From: an uncultured Flavobacterium sp.
GTDB taxonomy: Bacteria; Bacteroidota; Bacteroidia; Flavobacteriales; Flavobacteriaceae
Direction: 5' to 3'
Assembly (NCBI RefSeq): GCF_937876455.1
Contig: NZ_CALFIG010000254.1
Span: forward strand, 1-64,000
DNA length: 64,000 nucleotides
Positions within the stretch are counted from its first letter, which is position 1. Every line of letters starts with the position of its first letter. Shown piece by piece: positions 35,436-43,783 of the stretch. The notes under the pieces are model-generated. The model was not told where the DNA came from and did not search any database. It worked only from the letters and a program-made list of their open reading frames with translations. The translations under genes and the position numbers were made by a program.

Positions 35436-36941
35436 ATGTACCAGTTTTCAAGTAGATTAAAAACTTTTTCATTTATCCTGATGGTTGTAGGTATTTTAGG
35501 AATCGGTTATGGTTTCTTTACTACACCTAAAACAGATGAAGATATTGAAAATATATTAAAAGAGCAAGAAGCACACCACGGTGGTGCACATCATGAATCT
35601 CATGCTACGGCATCTGCTTCTCATTCAGAAGAACATGCTGCGACACATGAAGCAACAGCTCATGAAGACAAAGATTCAATGCATCATGAAATGGCTCAAG
35701 TAGCTGATTCTACAGAAGTTTCTCATGATTCTACAGCTGTTGCAGTAGTTCCAGTTGCAAATCATCATGATAGCGACGTGGTAGTTACTAAAGCAAAAGA
35801 AATTGAAGTAGATCATGTAGCAGAACACAAAGAACATGTTGCACATGTAAAACATCAATTGCAAAACAAGCCTTGGTCAGCGTTATATGTAGCTTGTATC
35901 TTCTTTATGTTGATTGCTGTTGGTGCTTTAGCTTTTTATGCTATTCAATGGGCAGCTCAAGCAGGGTGGTCTCCAATAGTATTTAGAGTAATGGAAGGTG
36001 TTTCTAGTTATTTATTACCAGGTTCAATTATTTTTATTATTTTATTGGTATTAGCTTCACTGCATTTTGGTCACAATCATATGTTTGTATGGATGGACGC
36101 AGATGTTGTTAAAGCAGATCATTTAATTCAAGGAAAATCAGGGTTTTTAAATGTTCCGTTCTTTTTAATTAGAGCAGTAATCTTTTTAGTTGGATGGAAT
36201 TTATATCGTTATATATCAAGAAAAAATTCAATTGCTTTAGATCAAACTAAAGATTTAAGCTTCTTTAAAAAGAATTATAAAGCTGCAGCAGCATTTTTAG
36301 TATTCTTTATAGTTTCGGAATCTATAATGTCTTGGGATTGGATTATGTCTGTTGATCCACACTGGTATAGTACATTGTTTGGATGGTACGTATTTGCTAG
36401 CTTCTTTGTAAGTGGTATTACGGTAATTACATTAATTACGTTATATCTTAAATCAAAAGGTTTATTAGAGCAAGTAAATAAGAGTCACATACATGATTTA
36501 GCTAAATTTATGTTTGGAATTAGTATTTTCTGGACCTATTTATGGTTCTCACAATTTATGTTGATTTGGTATTCAGATATACCAGAGGAAGTTACTTATT
36601 TCATCACAAGAATTGAACATTATAACTTGCCTTTCTTCGGAATGGTAGCTATGAATTTCTTATTCCCATTATTAATTTTAATGAATGCTGATTTCAAGCG
36701 ATTAACTTGGGTTATTGTTATGGCTGGGGTTGTAATTTTAGCAGGTCACTATTTAGATTTCTATAACATGATTATGCCAGCAACAGTTGGAGATCAATGG
36801 TTTATTGGCGTTTCTGAAATTAGCTCCGTATTATTCTTCTTAGGGTTGTTTATTTTTGTTGTATTTACTGCACTTACTAAAGCACCTCTTGTTTCAGAAG
36901 GAAATCCGTATATCGAGGAAAGCAAACATTTTCATTATTAA
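35436..36941 (+). CDS. actF: Alternative complex III quinol-type membrane subunit ActF, with a His-rich loop
   Basis: This 501-residue membrane protein has about ten transmembrane helices and belongs to the NrfD-like ActC/ActF group. Between helix 1 (about 12-29) and helix 2 (about 150-170) is a hydrophilic insert with 19 histidines in residues 47-140, plus many acidic residues. SWDWIMSVDPHWYSTLFGWYVF is a conserved part. The insert might bind metal ions such as copper, a guess from composition only. I chose the ATG at 35436; a TTG at 35421 is in frame but adds only five residues. Confidence 0.93.
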   Translation: MYQFSSRLKTFSFILMVVGILGIGYGFFTTPKTDEDIENILKEQEAHHGGAHHESHATASASHSEEHAATHEATAHEDKDSMHHEMAQVADSTEVSHDSTAVAVVPVANHHDSDVVVTKAKEIEVDHVAEHKEHVAHVKHQLQNKPWSALYVACIFFMLIAVGALAFYAIQWAAQAGWSPIVFRVMEGVSSYLLPGSIIFIILLVLASLHFGHNHMFVWMDADVVKADHLIQGKSGFLNVPFFLIRAVIFLVGWNLYRYISRKNSIALDQTKDLSFFKKNYKAAAAFLVFFIVSESIMSWDWIMSVDPHWYSTLFGWYVFASFFVSGITVITLITLYLKSKGLLEQVNKSHIHDLAKFMFGISIFWTYLWFSQFMLIWYSDIPEEVTYFITRIEHYNLPFFGMVAMNFLFPLLILMNADFKRLTWVIVMAGVVILAGHYLDFYNMIMPATVGDQWFIGVSEISSVLFFLGLFIFVVFTALTKAPLVSEGNPYIEESKHFHY

Positions 36942-36961
36942 TATTTTAAAGTAATAAACAA

Positions 36962-38110
36962 ATGAACAGTTTATTGATACTTATAATTGTAGTTTTATTA
37001 GGAGTTGCGATTTGGCAATTATCTAAAATATTTAGTCTAACACAAGAAAAAGCAGCTGCTGAAAATTCAGAAGTAGCAACAGACAAAGACAATAATATTA
37101 ATGGATATTTAATGTTTGCATTTGTTGGTTTTATCTACATTTTTACAATTTATTCTCTGGTTAAGTGGGGAAGCTTTGTCTTAGGAACACCAGCATCAGA
37201 GCACGGTACTGATTATGATAATTTGATGTATATATCAATGGTTATTATTTTTATTGTACAAACATTTACGCAATTTTTATTACATTATTTTGCATTTAAA
37301 TATAGAGGAAAAGAAGGTCAAAAAGCATTGTACTTTGCCGATAATAGTAAGTTAGAAGCTATTTGGACTATTATTCCAGTAATTGTTTTGGCAGGTTTAA
37401 TTCTTTATGGATTGTATACTTGGAATAATATTATGAATGTTGAAGAAGGCGAAGAGGTAATCAATGTTGAATTGTATGCTAAACAATTCTCTTGGGAAGC
37501 TCGTTATGCTGGAGAGGATAATACATTAGGAAAAGCAAACGTAAGATATATTAAAGACGTAAATACATTAGGTGTTGATATGGCAGATGCTGCTGCTCAA
37601 GACGATAAAGTTGTTACTGAATTACATTTACCTGTGGGTAAGAAAGTGCATTTTAAAATGCGTTCACAAGACGTGTTACACTCTGCTTATATGCCTCACT
37701 TCAGAGCACAAATGAATTGTGTTCCAGGAATGGTTACTGAATTTGCTTTCACACCAACGGTTACTACTGAAGAAATGAGAAACGATCCAAAGATTGTTGA
37801 AAAAGTAGCAGGAATCAATAAAATTAGAACTAAAAAAAGCGCAGAACTTGTTGCAAAAGGATTACCCGCTTTAGAACCATACTCATTTGATTACTTATTG
37901 TTATGTAATAAAATTTGTGGGGCTTCACACTACAATATGCAAATTAAAATCATTGTAGAGTCTGAAGCAGATTACAAAAAATGGTTAAAGGAACAAAAAA
38001 CAATCGCTACAGCTGTTAAAGAAGCATCTGCTCCTAAAGTAGATCCTGCAGCACCAGCAACGGGAGTAGTAGTAGATACTACTAAAACAATGGCTCAAGT
38101 TATTAAATAA
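36962..38110 (+). CDS. coxB: Cytochrome c oxidase subunit II
   Basis: This 382-residue protein has an N-terminal hydrophobic segment, further transmembrane helices over residues 50-150 and a cupredoxin domain. The binuclear CuA site is complete: HSAYMPHFRAQMNCVPG and CNKICGASHYNMQIKI hold the two cysteines, two histidines, glutamate-type backbone position and methionine. There is no fused cytochrome c domain (no CxxCH), so electrons must come from ActA/ActE. The charged tail ends in a Pro/Ala/Val-rich stretch. It lies between actF and coxA. Confidence 0.95.
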   Translation: MNSLLILIIVVLLGVAIWQLSKIFSLTQEKAAAENSEVATDKDNNINGYLMFAFVGFIYIFTIYSLVKWGSFVLGTPASEHGTDYDNLMYISMVIIFIVQTFTQFLLHYFAFKYRGKEGQKALYFADNSKLEAIWTIIPVIVLAGLILYGLYTWNNIMNVEEGEEVINVELYAKQFSWEARYAGEDNTLGKANVRYIKDVNTLGVDMADAAAQDDKVVTELHLPVGKKVHFKMRSQDVLHSAYMPHFRAQMNCVPGMVTEFAFTPTVTTEEMRNDPKIVEKVAGINKIRTKKSAELVAKGLPALEPYSFDYLLLCNKICGASHYNMQIKIIVESEADYKKWLKEQKTIATAVKEASAPKVDPAAPATGVVVDTTKTMAQVIK

Positions 38111-38141
38111 TAAAATTTAGATTTAAATAAATATAAATAGT

Positions 38142-39908
38142 ATGTCACACGATCACGGTCATCATAAAGAAACATTCATTACTAAATATATTTTTAGTAT
38201 TGACCACAAAATGATTGCTAAGCAATACCTAATCTCTGGTTTGTTAATGGGGATAGTAGGGATAGTTTTATCGTTATTCTTCCGTATGCAAATTGCATGG
38301 CCAGAGGAATCATTTGAGGTATTTAAAATATTTTTAGGTGAAAAATTAGCACCAGGAGGTGTAATGCGTAATGATATTTATTTAGCATTAGTTACGATTC
38401 ATGGTACCATAATGGTATTCTTTGTATTAACTGCAGGATTATCAGGTACATTTAGTAACTTGTTAATTCCATTGCAAGTAGGTGCAAGAGACATGGCATC
38501 AGGATTCATGAATATGTTATCTTACTGGATGTTCTTTGTATCTTGTGTAATCATGATTGTTTCATTATTTGTAGAATCAGGACCTGCCTCTGCAGGTTGG
38601 ACAATTTATCCACCATTATCTGCTTTACCCGAAGCTATTCCAGGTTCAGGTTTAGGTATGACATTATGGTTAGTATCTATGGCTATATTTATTGCTTCTT
38701 CATTAATGGGATCTTTAAATTATATTGTTACAGTTATTAACTTAAGAACAAAAGGAATGACTATGACAAGATTGCCATTAACAGTTTGGGCATTCTTCGT
38801 TACAGCTATTATTGGAGTTATTTCATTTCCAGTATTATTATCAGCAGCTTTATTATTGATTTTTGATAGAAGTTTTGGAACATCATTCTATTTATCAGAT
38901 ATCTTTATTAAAGGTGAAGTTTTACATTATCAAGGAGGATCACCAGTATTATTTGAACATTTATTCTGGTTTTTAGGTCACCCAGAAGTTTATATTGTAT
39001 TATTACCTGCATTAGGTATTACTTCAGAAATTATTGCTACAAATGCAAGAAAACCAATCTTTGGTTATAGAGCCATGGTAACTTCTATCATTGCTATTGC
39101 ATTCTTATCAACAATTGTATGGGGTCACCACATGTTCGTTTCAGGTATGAATCCATTTTTAGGTTCTGTATTTACTTTCACAACCTTATTAATTGCAATT
39201 CCTTCTGCTGTAAAAGCATTTAACTATATCACCACCTTATGGAAAGGTAACTTACAATTAAATCCAGCTATGTTGTTTTCAATTGGTTTAGTTTCTACTT
39301 TCATTACGGGAGGATTAACAGGAATTATTTTAGGAGACAGTACACTTGATATTAATGTACACGATACGTACTTTGTGGTTGCTCACTTCCACTTAGTAAT
39401 GGGTATTTCTGCATTATATGGTTTCTTTGCTGGAGTGTACCATTGGTTCCCAAGAATGTTTGGTAGAATGATGAACAAAACGCAAGGTTATATCCATTTT
39501 TGGGTAACGGCTGTTTGTGCGTATGGTGTTTTCTTCCCAATGCATTTTATAGGAATGGCTGGTTTACCAAGAAGATATTATACAAATTCTGCCTTCCCAT
39601 TATTTGATGAATTAGCAGACGTTAACGTATTAATCACAGGTTTTGCTTTAGTAGGCTCTGCATTCCAATTGGTGTTTTTCTGGAATTTCTTTTATAGCAT
39701 TTTTAAAGGTAAAAAAGCGGAGCAAAATCCATGGAAATCTAATACACTTGAATGGACTGCTCCTGTAGAACACATGCACGGAAACTGGCCAGGCGAATTA
39801 CCTGAAGTACACCGTTGGGCATATGACTATAGCAAACCAGGTCATGATGATGATTTTGTTCCTCAAAATGTTCCAATGAAAGACGGAGAAGAAGAATTAC
39901 ATCACTAA
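38142..39908 (+). CDS. coxA: Cytochrome c oxidase subunit I
   Basis: This 588-residue protein is the haem-copper catalytic subunit with twelve or more helices. Visible ligands and pathway motifs are TIHGTIMVFFV (haem a histidine), FLGHPEVYIVLLP (CuB histidine with the cross-linked tyrosine and the E of the A1-type motif), WGHHMFVSG (two CuB histidines) and HDTYFVVAHFHLVMG (haem ligands). No subunit III or IV gene follows; a strong terminator does. The clustering of coxBA with actABCDEF matches the known complex III-oxidase supercomplex arrangement of flavobacteria. Confidence 0.96.
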   Translation: MSHDHGHHKETFITKYIFSIDHKMIAKQYLISGLLMGIVGIVLSLFFRMQIAWPEESFEVFKIFLGEKLAPGGVMRNDIYLALVTIHGTIMVFFVLTAGLSGTFSNLLIPLQVGARDMASGFMNMLSYWMFFVSCVIMIVSLFVESGPASAGWTIYPPLSALPEAIPGSGLGMTLWLVSMAIFIASSLMGSLNYIVTVINLRTKGMTMTRLPLTVWAFFVTAIIGVISFPVLLSAALLLIFDRSFGTSFYLSDIFIKGEVLHYQGGSPVLFEHLFWFLGHPEVYIVLLPALGITSEIIATNARKPIFGYRAMVTSIIAIAFLSTIVWGHHMFVSGMNPFLGSVFTFTTLLIAIPSAVKAFNYITTLWKGNLQLNPAMLFSIGLVSTFITGGLTGIILGDSTLDINVHDTYFVVAHFHLVMGISALYGFFAGVYHWFPRMFGRMMNKTQGYIHFWVTAVCAYGVFFPMHFIGMAGLPRRYYTNSAFPLFDELADVNVLITGFALVGSAFQLVFFWNFFYSIFKGKKAEQNPWKSNTLEWTAPVEHMHGNWPGELPEVHRWAYDYSKPGHDDDFVPQNVPMKDGEEELHH

Positions 39909-39931
39909 GATATTAATTTCATTCACTATAT

Positions 39932-39960
39932 AAAGACCTTGCTTGCAAGGTCTTTTTTTT
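39932..39960 (+). terminator. Intrinsic terminator of the act-cox operon
   Basis: AAAGACCTTG (39932-39941) pairs perfectly with CAAGGTCTTT (39946-39955), followed by a T run. It lies 24 bp after the coxA stop codon. Confidence 0.92.
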
Positions 39961-40226
39961 GTGTATATACTAAAAAAGGTACAGTAGTTTTAGATACCAG
40001 TCCTTCAAGGTCTAAAATAGAATAATATACTCATATAAAAATACGCTCCTTGTTGTAAAGCGTACTAACTATAATCTATCAAAACAATTCCACGGGTTAT
40101 AACTTCTATACGTGGAGTATAGCCGCGATTGAAGTGGTATCTTTATTGCTTTGGGATGGATAAAGCCGCAATAAAATAAAGCGGAAAGCGCGACTATAAG
40201 TCGAATGTACACTAACTAAGTGCTTC
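39961..40226. other. Gene-free convergent region between coxA and mgtE
   Basis: Together with the terminator this stretch of 318 bp has no credible reading frame. It holds a weak inverted repeat (TTTTAGA at 39988 and TCTAAAA at 40011) and the nested hairpin element at 40118-40198. No tRNA cloverleaf, promoter pair or degraded gene was recognised. Confidence 0.6.
40118..40198. repeat. Nested inverted-repeat element (candidate structured RNA)
   Basis: The outer arms TATAGCCGCG (40118-40127) and CGCGACTATA (40189-40198) pair in 9 of 10 positions. The inner arms TTTATTGC (40142-40149) and GCAATAAA (40168-40175) pair perfectly. Between them are unpaired GATTGAAGTGG and AGCGGAAAGC sequences. It can fold as one long interrupted hairpin of 81 nt. 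It has no terminator features. I recall similar GATTGAAG...GGAAAGC elements in Flavobacteriaceae intergenic DNA, but cannot confirm it here. Confidence 0.6.
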
Positions 40227-41579
40227 TTAAAATCCTAAAATGGCTTTAGCAATAGTGAAGTAAATTAAAATTCCTAAAATGTCATTGCTAGTAGTAATAA
40301 ATGGTCCTGTTGCCAAAGCTGGATCAACACCATATTTGTCTAAAATAATAGGAATAAACGTGCCAATTAACGATGCAAAAATAATTACGGTTAATAAGGC
40401 GATAGAAACGGTAATGCCTATCATTAATTCGAAGCCTAATAAATAATGACTTCCTAAAATCAATATCAAGGACAATAAAGACCCGTTTAATAAGCTTAAG
40501 GAAAATTCTTTTAACAAACGATTCCAAAGACTGCCTGTTAACGAATTATTAGCCAAACCTTGAACTACGATAGCACTTGATTGCACACCTACATTACCCG
40601 CCATAGCGGCAATAAGAGGTGTAAAGAAAAACAAGTTTCTATGCCCTTCCATAGCAGGTTCAAATAAACCTAGCACGTGTACCGATACAAATCCGCCAAG
40701 AAGTGCCAAAACAAGCCAAGGCAAACGCGCTTTTGTAAGTTCAAGCACACTATCATCAGCTTCTACGTCTTGTGAGATACCCGCAGCCAACTGGTAATCT
40801 TTGTCGGCTTCGTCTTTGATGACATCAATAATATCGTCAATGGTAACGCGCCCTACTAATCTGCCCAATTCATCTACAACCGGAATGGCTTCCAAGTCAT
40901 ACTTTTGCATAATACGCGCCACTTCTACATCTTTAGTATCTACTTTTACATAATCTACTTTTTTGATATATACTTGGCTAATAGGTGTTTTTGTAGAGGT
41001 TGTGAGTAAGTCTTTTAACGATAATCTTCCTTTTAATCGGTCTTCATCATCAACTACATAAATAGAGTGTACGCGAGTAACATTTTCGGCTTGCTGACGC
41101 ATTTCTTTTACACACGTAAGCACATTCCAGTTTTCGTTTACTTTTACGAGCTCTTTAGCCATGATACCTCCGGCTGTATTTTCGTCATAACGTAAAAGGT
41201 CTACAATATCTTTAGCGTGTTCTACGTCTTCTAGTTCAGAGATTACTTCGGCTTTTTTAGACTGAGGCAATTCCGCAATAATATCTGCTGCATCATCTGT
41301 GTCTAATTCGTCAAGCTCTTCGGCAATTTCTTTTGCAGATAAATTGCGTAGAATTTTTTCACGTACTTCTTCGTCTAACTCAAGAAGTATTTCGGCTGTT
41401 TTTTCAGAATCTAATAAGTTAAAAATATAAATGGCATTGTCTTCTTCAAGCTCATTCATAATTTCGGCTATATCAGCAAAGTGAACATCATGCAAGAGTT
41501 GTTCTAACTCATGAGATTGATTTTCATGAATTAAATTTTCAATTTGCTCGATAAGTTCTTTACTGATTTTAAATTCCAT
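40227..41579 (-). CDS. mgtE: Magnesium transporter MgtE
   Basis: This 450-residue protein has the standard MgtE layout. An acidic N-domain (1-130, with repeated ELDEL and ELEEDNA segments) senses magnesium, two CBS domains follow (about 135-255, with [18 protein letters not shown] and [19 protein letters not shown]), then five transmembrane helices that form the channel ([19 protein letters not shown], the pore-lining segment). It imports Mg2+ at the inner membrane with gating by intracellular magnesium. Its start overlaps the end of rsmA by 11 bp, so the two are translationally coupled. Confidence 0.96.
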   Translation of the reverse strand: MEFKISKELIEQIENLIHENQSHELEQLLHDVHFADIAEIMNELEEDNAIYIFNLLDSEKTAEILLELDEEVREKILRNLSAKEIAEELDELDTDDAADIIAELPQSKKAEVISELEDVEHAKDIVDLLRYDENTAGGIMAKELVKVNENWNVLTCVKEMRQQAENVTRVHSIYVVDDEDRLKGRLSLKDLLTTSTKTPISQVYIKKVDYVKVDTKDVEVARIMQKYDLEAIPVVDELGRLVGRVTIDDIIDVIKDEADKDYQLAAGISQDVEADDSVLELTKARLPWLVLALLGGFVSVHVLGLFEPAMEGHRNLFFFTPLIAAMAGNVGVQSSAIVVQGLANNSLTGSLWNRLLKEFSLSLLNGSLLSLILILGSHYLLGFELMIGITVSIALLTVIIFASLIGTFIPIILDKYGVDPALATGPFITTSNDILGILIYFTIAKAILGF

Positions 41580-42345
41580 CGGCAGCTATTTTTTTGGTTA
41601 ATTGAATAAAATCTTCAACAGCTAATTGCTCTGGTCGCAGTGCAAAGATACTATCTTCTTGCAACTTTTCCGATAAGTTTAAACTTTTTAAGCTATTTCT
41701 TAATGTTTTTCTGCGTTGATTGAAGGCTGTTTTGACTACAGTGAATAATAATTTTTCATTACAGTCAAGCTTAAAGTCTTTTTTTCTAATCATGCGCATC
41801 ACACCCGAATCTACTTTTGGTGGCGGGTTAAACACGCTTGGCGGAACGGTAAACAGGTACTCACAATCATAAAAAGCTTGTGCTAATACTGACAAAATAC
41901 CATATACTTTACTTCCTTTTTTTGAACAAATACGCTCGGCAACTTCTTTTTGAAACATACCCGAAAATTCTGGAATTTGCGTACGCATTTCAAGAGTTTT
42001 AAACACAATTTGTGTTGAAATGTTGTAGGGAAAGTTGCCAATGATAGCAAAAGGTTCGTTTCCAAAAACCTTTGTGAGGTCGTATTTTAAAAAATCTTCA
42101 GAAATAATTCGGTCTGCTAGATTCAAATAATGCGTTTGTAAATAGGCCACAGATTCTTTGTCAATTTCAATGACATAAGTCTTGGTGGGTTTTTCTAATA
42201 TATATTTTGTCAATACACCCATTCCTGGGCCAATTTCTAATACTTGGTCATAACCAGAAAGCGTAAGGCTATCGGCAATGTTTTTTGCAATGCTTTCATC
42301 TTTCAAAAAGTGTTGACCTAAGTGTTTTTTTGCTTTTACAGACAT
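41569..42345 (-). CDS. rsmA: 16S rRNA dimethyladenosine transferase RsmA (KsgA)
   Basis: This 258-residue methyltransferase dimethylates two adjacent adenosines in the 3' terminal hairpin of 16S rRNA, with S-adenosylmethionine as donor. It starts [20 protein letters not shown] and contains the SAM-binding [10 protein letters not shown] and the catalytic NFPYNIS. The C-terminal helical domain ([15 protein letters not shown]) is complete. It overlaps mgtE at its 3' end and follows the DUF4286 gene by 55 bp, with AATTCGTAACTCGTAACT-like repeats in the gap. Confidence 0.97.
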   Translation of the reverse strand: MSVKAKKHLGQHFLKDESIAKNIADSLTLSGYDQVLEIGPGMGVLTKYILEKPTKTYVIEIDKESVAYLQTHYLNLADRIISEDFLKYDLTKVFGNEPFAIIGNFPYNISTQIVFKTLEMRTQIPEFSGMFQKEVAERICSKKGSKVYGILSVLAQAFYDCEYLFTVPPSVFNPPPKVDSGVMRMIRKKDFKLDCNEKLLFTVVKTAFNQRRKTLRNSLKSLNLSEKLQEDSIFALRPEQLAVEDFIQLTKKIAADGI

Positions 42346-42400
42346 ATATATATTTTAAATTCTTAAAATCCCAATTCGTAACTCGTAACTCTTAAATTAA

Positions 42401-42727
42401 TTAGTTTTCATTACTAAAAAACTCATCTAACACTTCAAGTTCTGTTCTAAAGGCTAGCATTTTATCACCAAACAAACGCGCACCTTCCTCGCGAAGTTTA
42501 GGCGCATGGTAGGTGTAGTAATCGTTTAGTTTTTCTGCAGTATCTGTAAAATATTGAACCGAATAAGTGGTGCCACCAAGTTCTTCTTCTACCAATACTT
42601 TTATGAGTTTTGCTTTATGAAACAAACCTGTAGCAAGCACTTCGTTAATGTGTTTGGTTTTCATCCAGTGAAGCCATTGGTCATGAATGCTATCGTCTAT
42701 GTTTAGGGTAACGTTATATATAAGCAT
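42401..42727 (-). CDS. DUF4286 family protein
   Basis: This 108-residue soluble protein matches DUF4286: MLIYNVTLNIDDSIHDQWLHW and TYSVQYFTDTAEKLNDYY. The fold is probably a dimeric ferredoxin-like alpha/beta barrel, as in antibiotic-biosynthesis monooxygenase-like proteins, which is inference. The function is unknown. It often accompanies rsmA in Bacteroidota, as here. It has its own TAtcTTTG box upstream. Confidence 0.85.
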   Translation of the reverse strand: MLIYNVTLNIDDSIHDQWLHWMKTKHINEVLATGLFHKAKLIKVLVEEELGGTTYSVQYFTDTAEKLNDYYTYHAPKLREEGARLFGDKMLAFRTELEVLDEFFSNEN

Positions 42728-42743
42728 GTTTTTCTTTTTTTGG

Positions 42744-42751
42744 CAAAGATA
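42744..42751 (-). promoter_or_regulatory. -7 box of the DUF4286-rsmA-mgtE unit
   Basis: On the minus strand this reads TAtcTTTG, 16 nt before the ATG at 42727. A -33 element is not evident. The short distance suggests a leader of only a few nucleotides. Confidence 0.5.
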
Positions 42752-42795
42752 CGCTATTTTACATTGTGAAAGGAGTTGCTCGTTTTATGAAAAAA

Positions 42796-42840
42796 CAGTA
42801 GGTGATTTTAAACTTTTAGTTATATTTGTTTAGGAATGAA
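42796..42840 (+). repeat. Degenerate copy of the ruvB promoter/start region
   Basis: CAGTAGG...TTTTAAACTT...TTATATTTGTTTA...GAATGAA matches, with small indels, the sequence at 43748-43792 just upstream of and including the ruvB start. It contains its own TAtaTTTG box at 42821-42828. The two copies enclose the small accessory region of about 0.95 kb. Confidence 0.6.
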
Positions 42841-42880
42841 ATTTGATTATGTAGTAGGAATACGGAAATGGTTTGTATTA

Positions 42881-42908
42881 CTCTGCAAAGTCAGGAAACT
42901 TTTCTGAG
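42881..42908. repeat. Imperfect palindrome, copy A
   Basis: CTCTGCAAAGT, then CAGGAA, then ACTTTTCTGAG form an imperfect inverted repeat upstream of the small lipoprotein gene. Copy B is at 43370-43397 and shares CAAAGTCAGGA and the following AGTTG. Confidence 0.5.
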
Positions 42909-42947
42909 TTGGGCAATATCCATCATTTAGTAATAAAACACCATAAT

Positions 42948-43358
42948 ATGAAATATTTAATTATCTGTTTCTTCTTTTTTTCATGTAGTGATTGGGATAC
43001 AAGATTAATTCTAATAAATAAGACACATAATACCATAAGGCAGTATTACCAAATAATGAATTTGAACGATTCTATTCCAGATTTGACTTCTTGTGATAAA
43101 ATAACTCTCTATGACGTTCGTCCAAATAGTGAAGAGATACTCAGAACTCAAAATAAATGGAATATATACTTAAAGGGAAATCACGATAAAATATTACGAA
43201 TATTTATTATAAATGAGGATTCATTGTCAAAATATGGAACTTGTAAACTATTTAAAGAACAAATTTTTATTAAACGTTTTGATTTAACTTATAAGGATTT
43301 AGAGAGATTAAAATGGAGAATCACCTTCGACTCCAGCTCTGCAAAGAGTTCTAATTAA
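42948..43358 (+). CDS. Hypothetical lipoprotein in the 43-kb island
   Basis: This 136-residue protein starts with a short lipoprotein-type signal (MKYLIICFFFFSCSDWD) with the cysteine at 13. The rest is a charged beta-rich domain (LILINKTHNTIRQYYQIMN, KWNIYLKGNHDKILRIFII) that I do not recognise; it is similar in general character to small Bacteroidota lipoproteins. I chose the ATG at 42948; the frame upstream (from 42873) runs through palindrome A and is unlikely to be coding. The last residues (FDSSSAKSSN) are encoded by another small palindrome, suggesting the end of the gene was altered by repeat insertion. Confidence 0.65.
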   Translation: MKYLIICFFFFSCSDWDTRLILINKTHNTIRQYYQIMNLNDSIPDLTSCDKITLYDVRPNSEEILRTQNKWNIYLKGNHDKILRIFIINEDSLSKYGTCKLFKEQIFIKRFDLTYKDLERLKWRITFDSSSAKSSN

Positions 43359-43369
43359 ACTAAACCCCG

Positions 43370-43397
43370 CTCTTCAAAGTCAGGAGATTTTGCGAAG
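43370..43397. repeat. Imperfect palindrome, copy B
   Basis: CTCTTCAAAGTCAGGAGATT followed by TTGCGAAG resembles copy A at 42881-42908. Copies A and B bracket the lipoprotein gene, which suggests the gene arrived or was rearranged together with the repeats. Confidence 0.5.
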
Positions 43398-43429
43398 TTG
43401 TAACAGGTATTAAAAATAAATATAAAGGC

Positions 43430-43600
43430 ATGAATATTTTAAAAGCAATAAGCTTAATTGTAGTGGGTGTTTTTTTTACTTACTACACTTATAAACACCC
43501 AAATAAAACTTTTCTAACAAAAGATATTGGTGGTTATATAGGAGGTATAACTTTTATTGTTTTAGGTATATTAGTGCTATTTGGTAAAATCAAGCTATAA
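43430..43600 (+). CDS. Small membrane protein of 56 residues
   Basis: The ATG at 43430 opens a 56-codon frame. The product has two hydrophobic segments, about residues 5-20 (KAISLIVVGVFFTYYT) and 36-52 (YIGGITFIVLGILVLFG), with a short lysine-rich loop between. No family is recognised. The hydrophobic pattern and the clean start and stop codons make it more likely real than random. It lies after palindrome copy B in the island. Confidence 0.55.
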   Translation: MNILKAISLIVVGVFFTYYTYKHPNKTFLTKDIGGYIGGITFIVLGILVLFGKIKL

Positions 43601-43641
43601 CCCGTTGACGCGGATATGTCCTCTAACGGATAGTCCCGCTC

Positions 43642-43682
43642 CCGCGCGAAACGAAGTTCAGCGTAGCTAATCTTTCGCGTGG
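43642..43682. repeat. Inverted repeat upstream of ruvB
   Basis: CCGCGCGAAA (43642-43651) pairs with TTTCGCGTGG (43673-43682) with one mismatch in ten, around a loop that contains GCGTAGC. It lies in a GC-richer stretch (43605-43690) unlike its surroundings. It has no T run. Confidence 0.5.
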
Positions 43683-43770
43683 TAGTTAAACCCTAATTAA
43701 CCAAAACCACCAACGCTAAAAACTTGCGGGTTTATTTTCATAAAACGCAGTAGGTTTTTAAACTTCTACT

Positions 43771-43778
43771 TATCTTTG
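43771..43778 (+). promoter_or_regulatory. -7 box directly before ruvB
   Basis: TAtcTTTG ends 5 nt before the ATG at 43784. Bacteroidota transcripts usually begin 5-8 nt after this box, so the ruvB messenger would be leaderless or nearly so. Confidence 0.6.
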
Positions 43779-43783
43779 TGTTT

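Noticed and set aside
35676..35864. Minus-strand frame rich in Cys, Met and Phe opposite actF
   Set aside because: It is produced by the histidine-rich codons of ActF on the other strand.
40118..40198. Possible second tRNA gene
   Set aside because: The fold is a single nested hairpin. There are no T-arm or D-arm signatures and no acceptor end.
42780..43740. Transposase or integrase in the 43-kb island
   Set aside because: All frames were read for DDE, HUH or tyrosine-recombinase motifs and none was seen. Only two small orphan genes and repeats are present.
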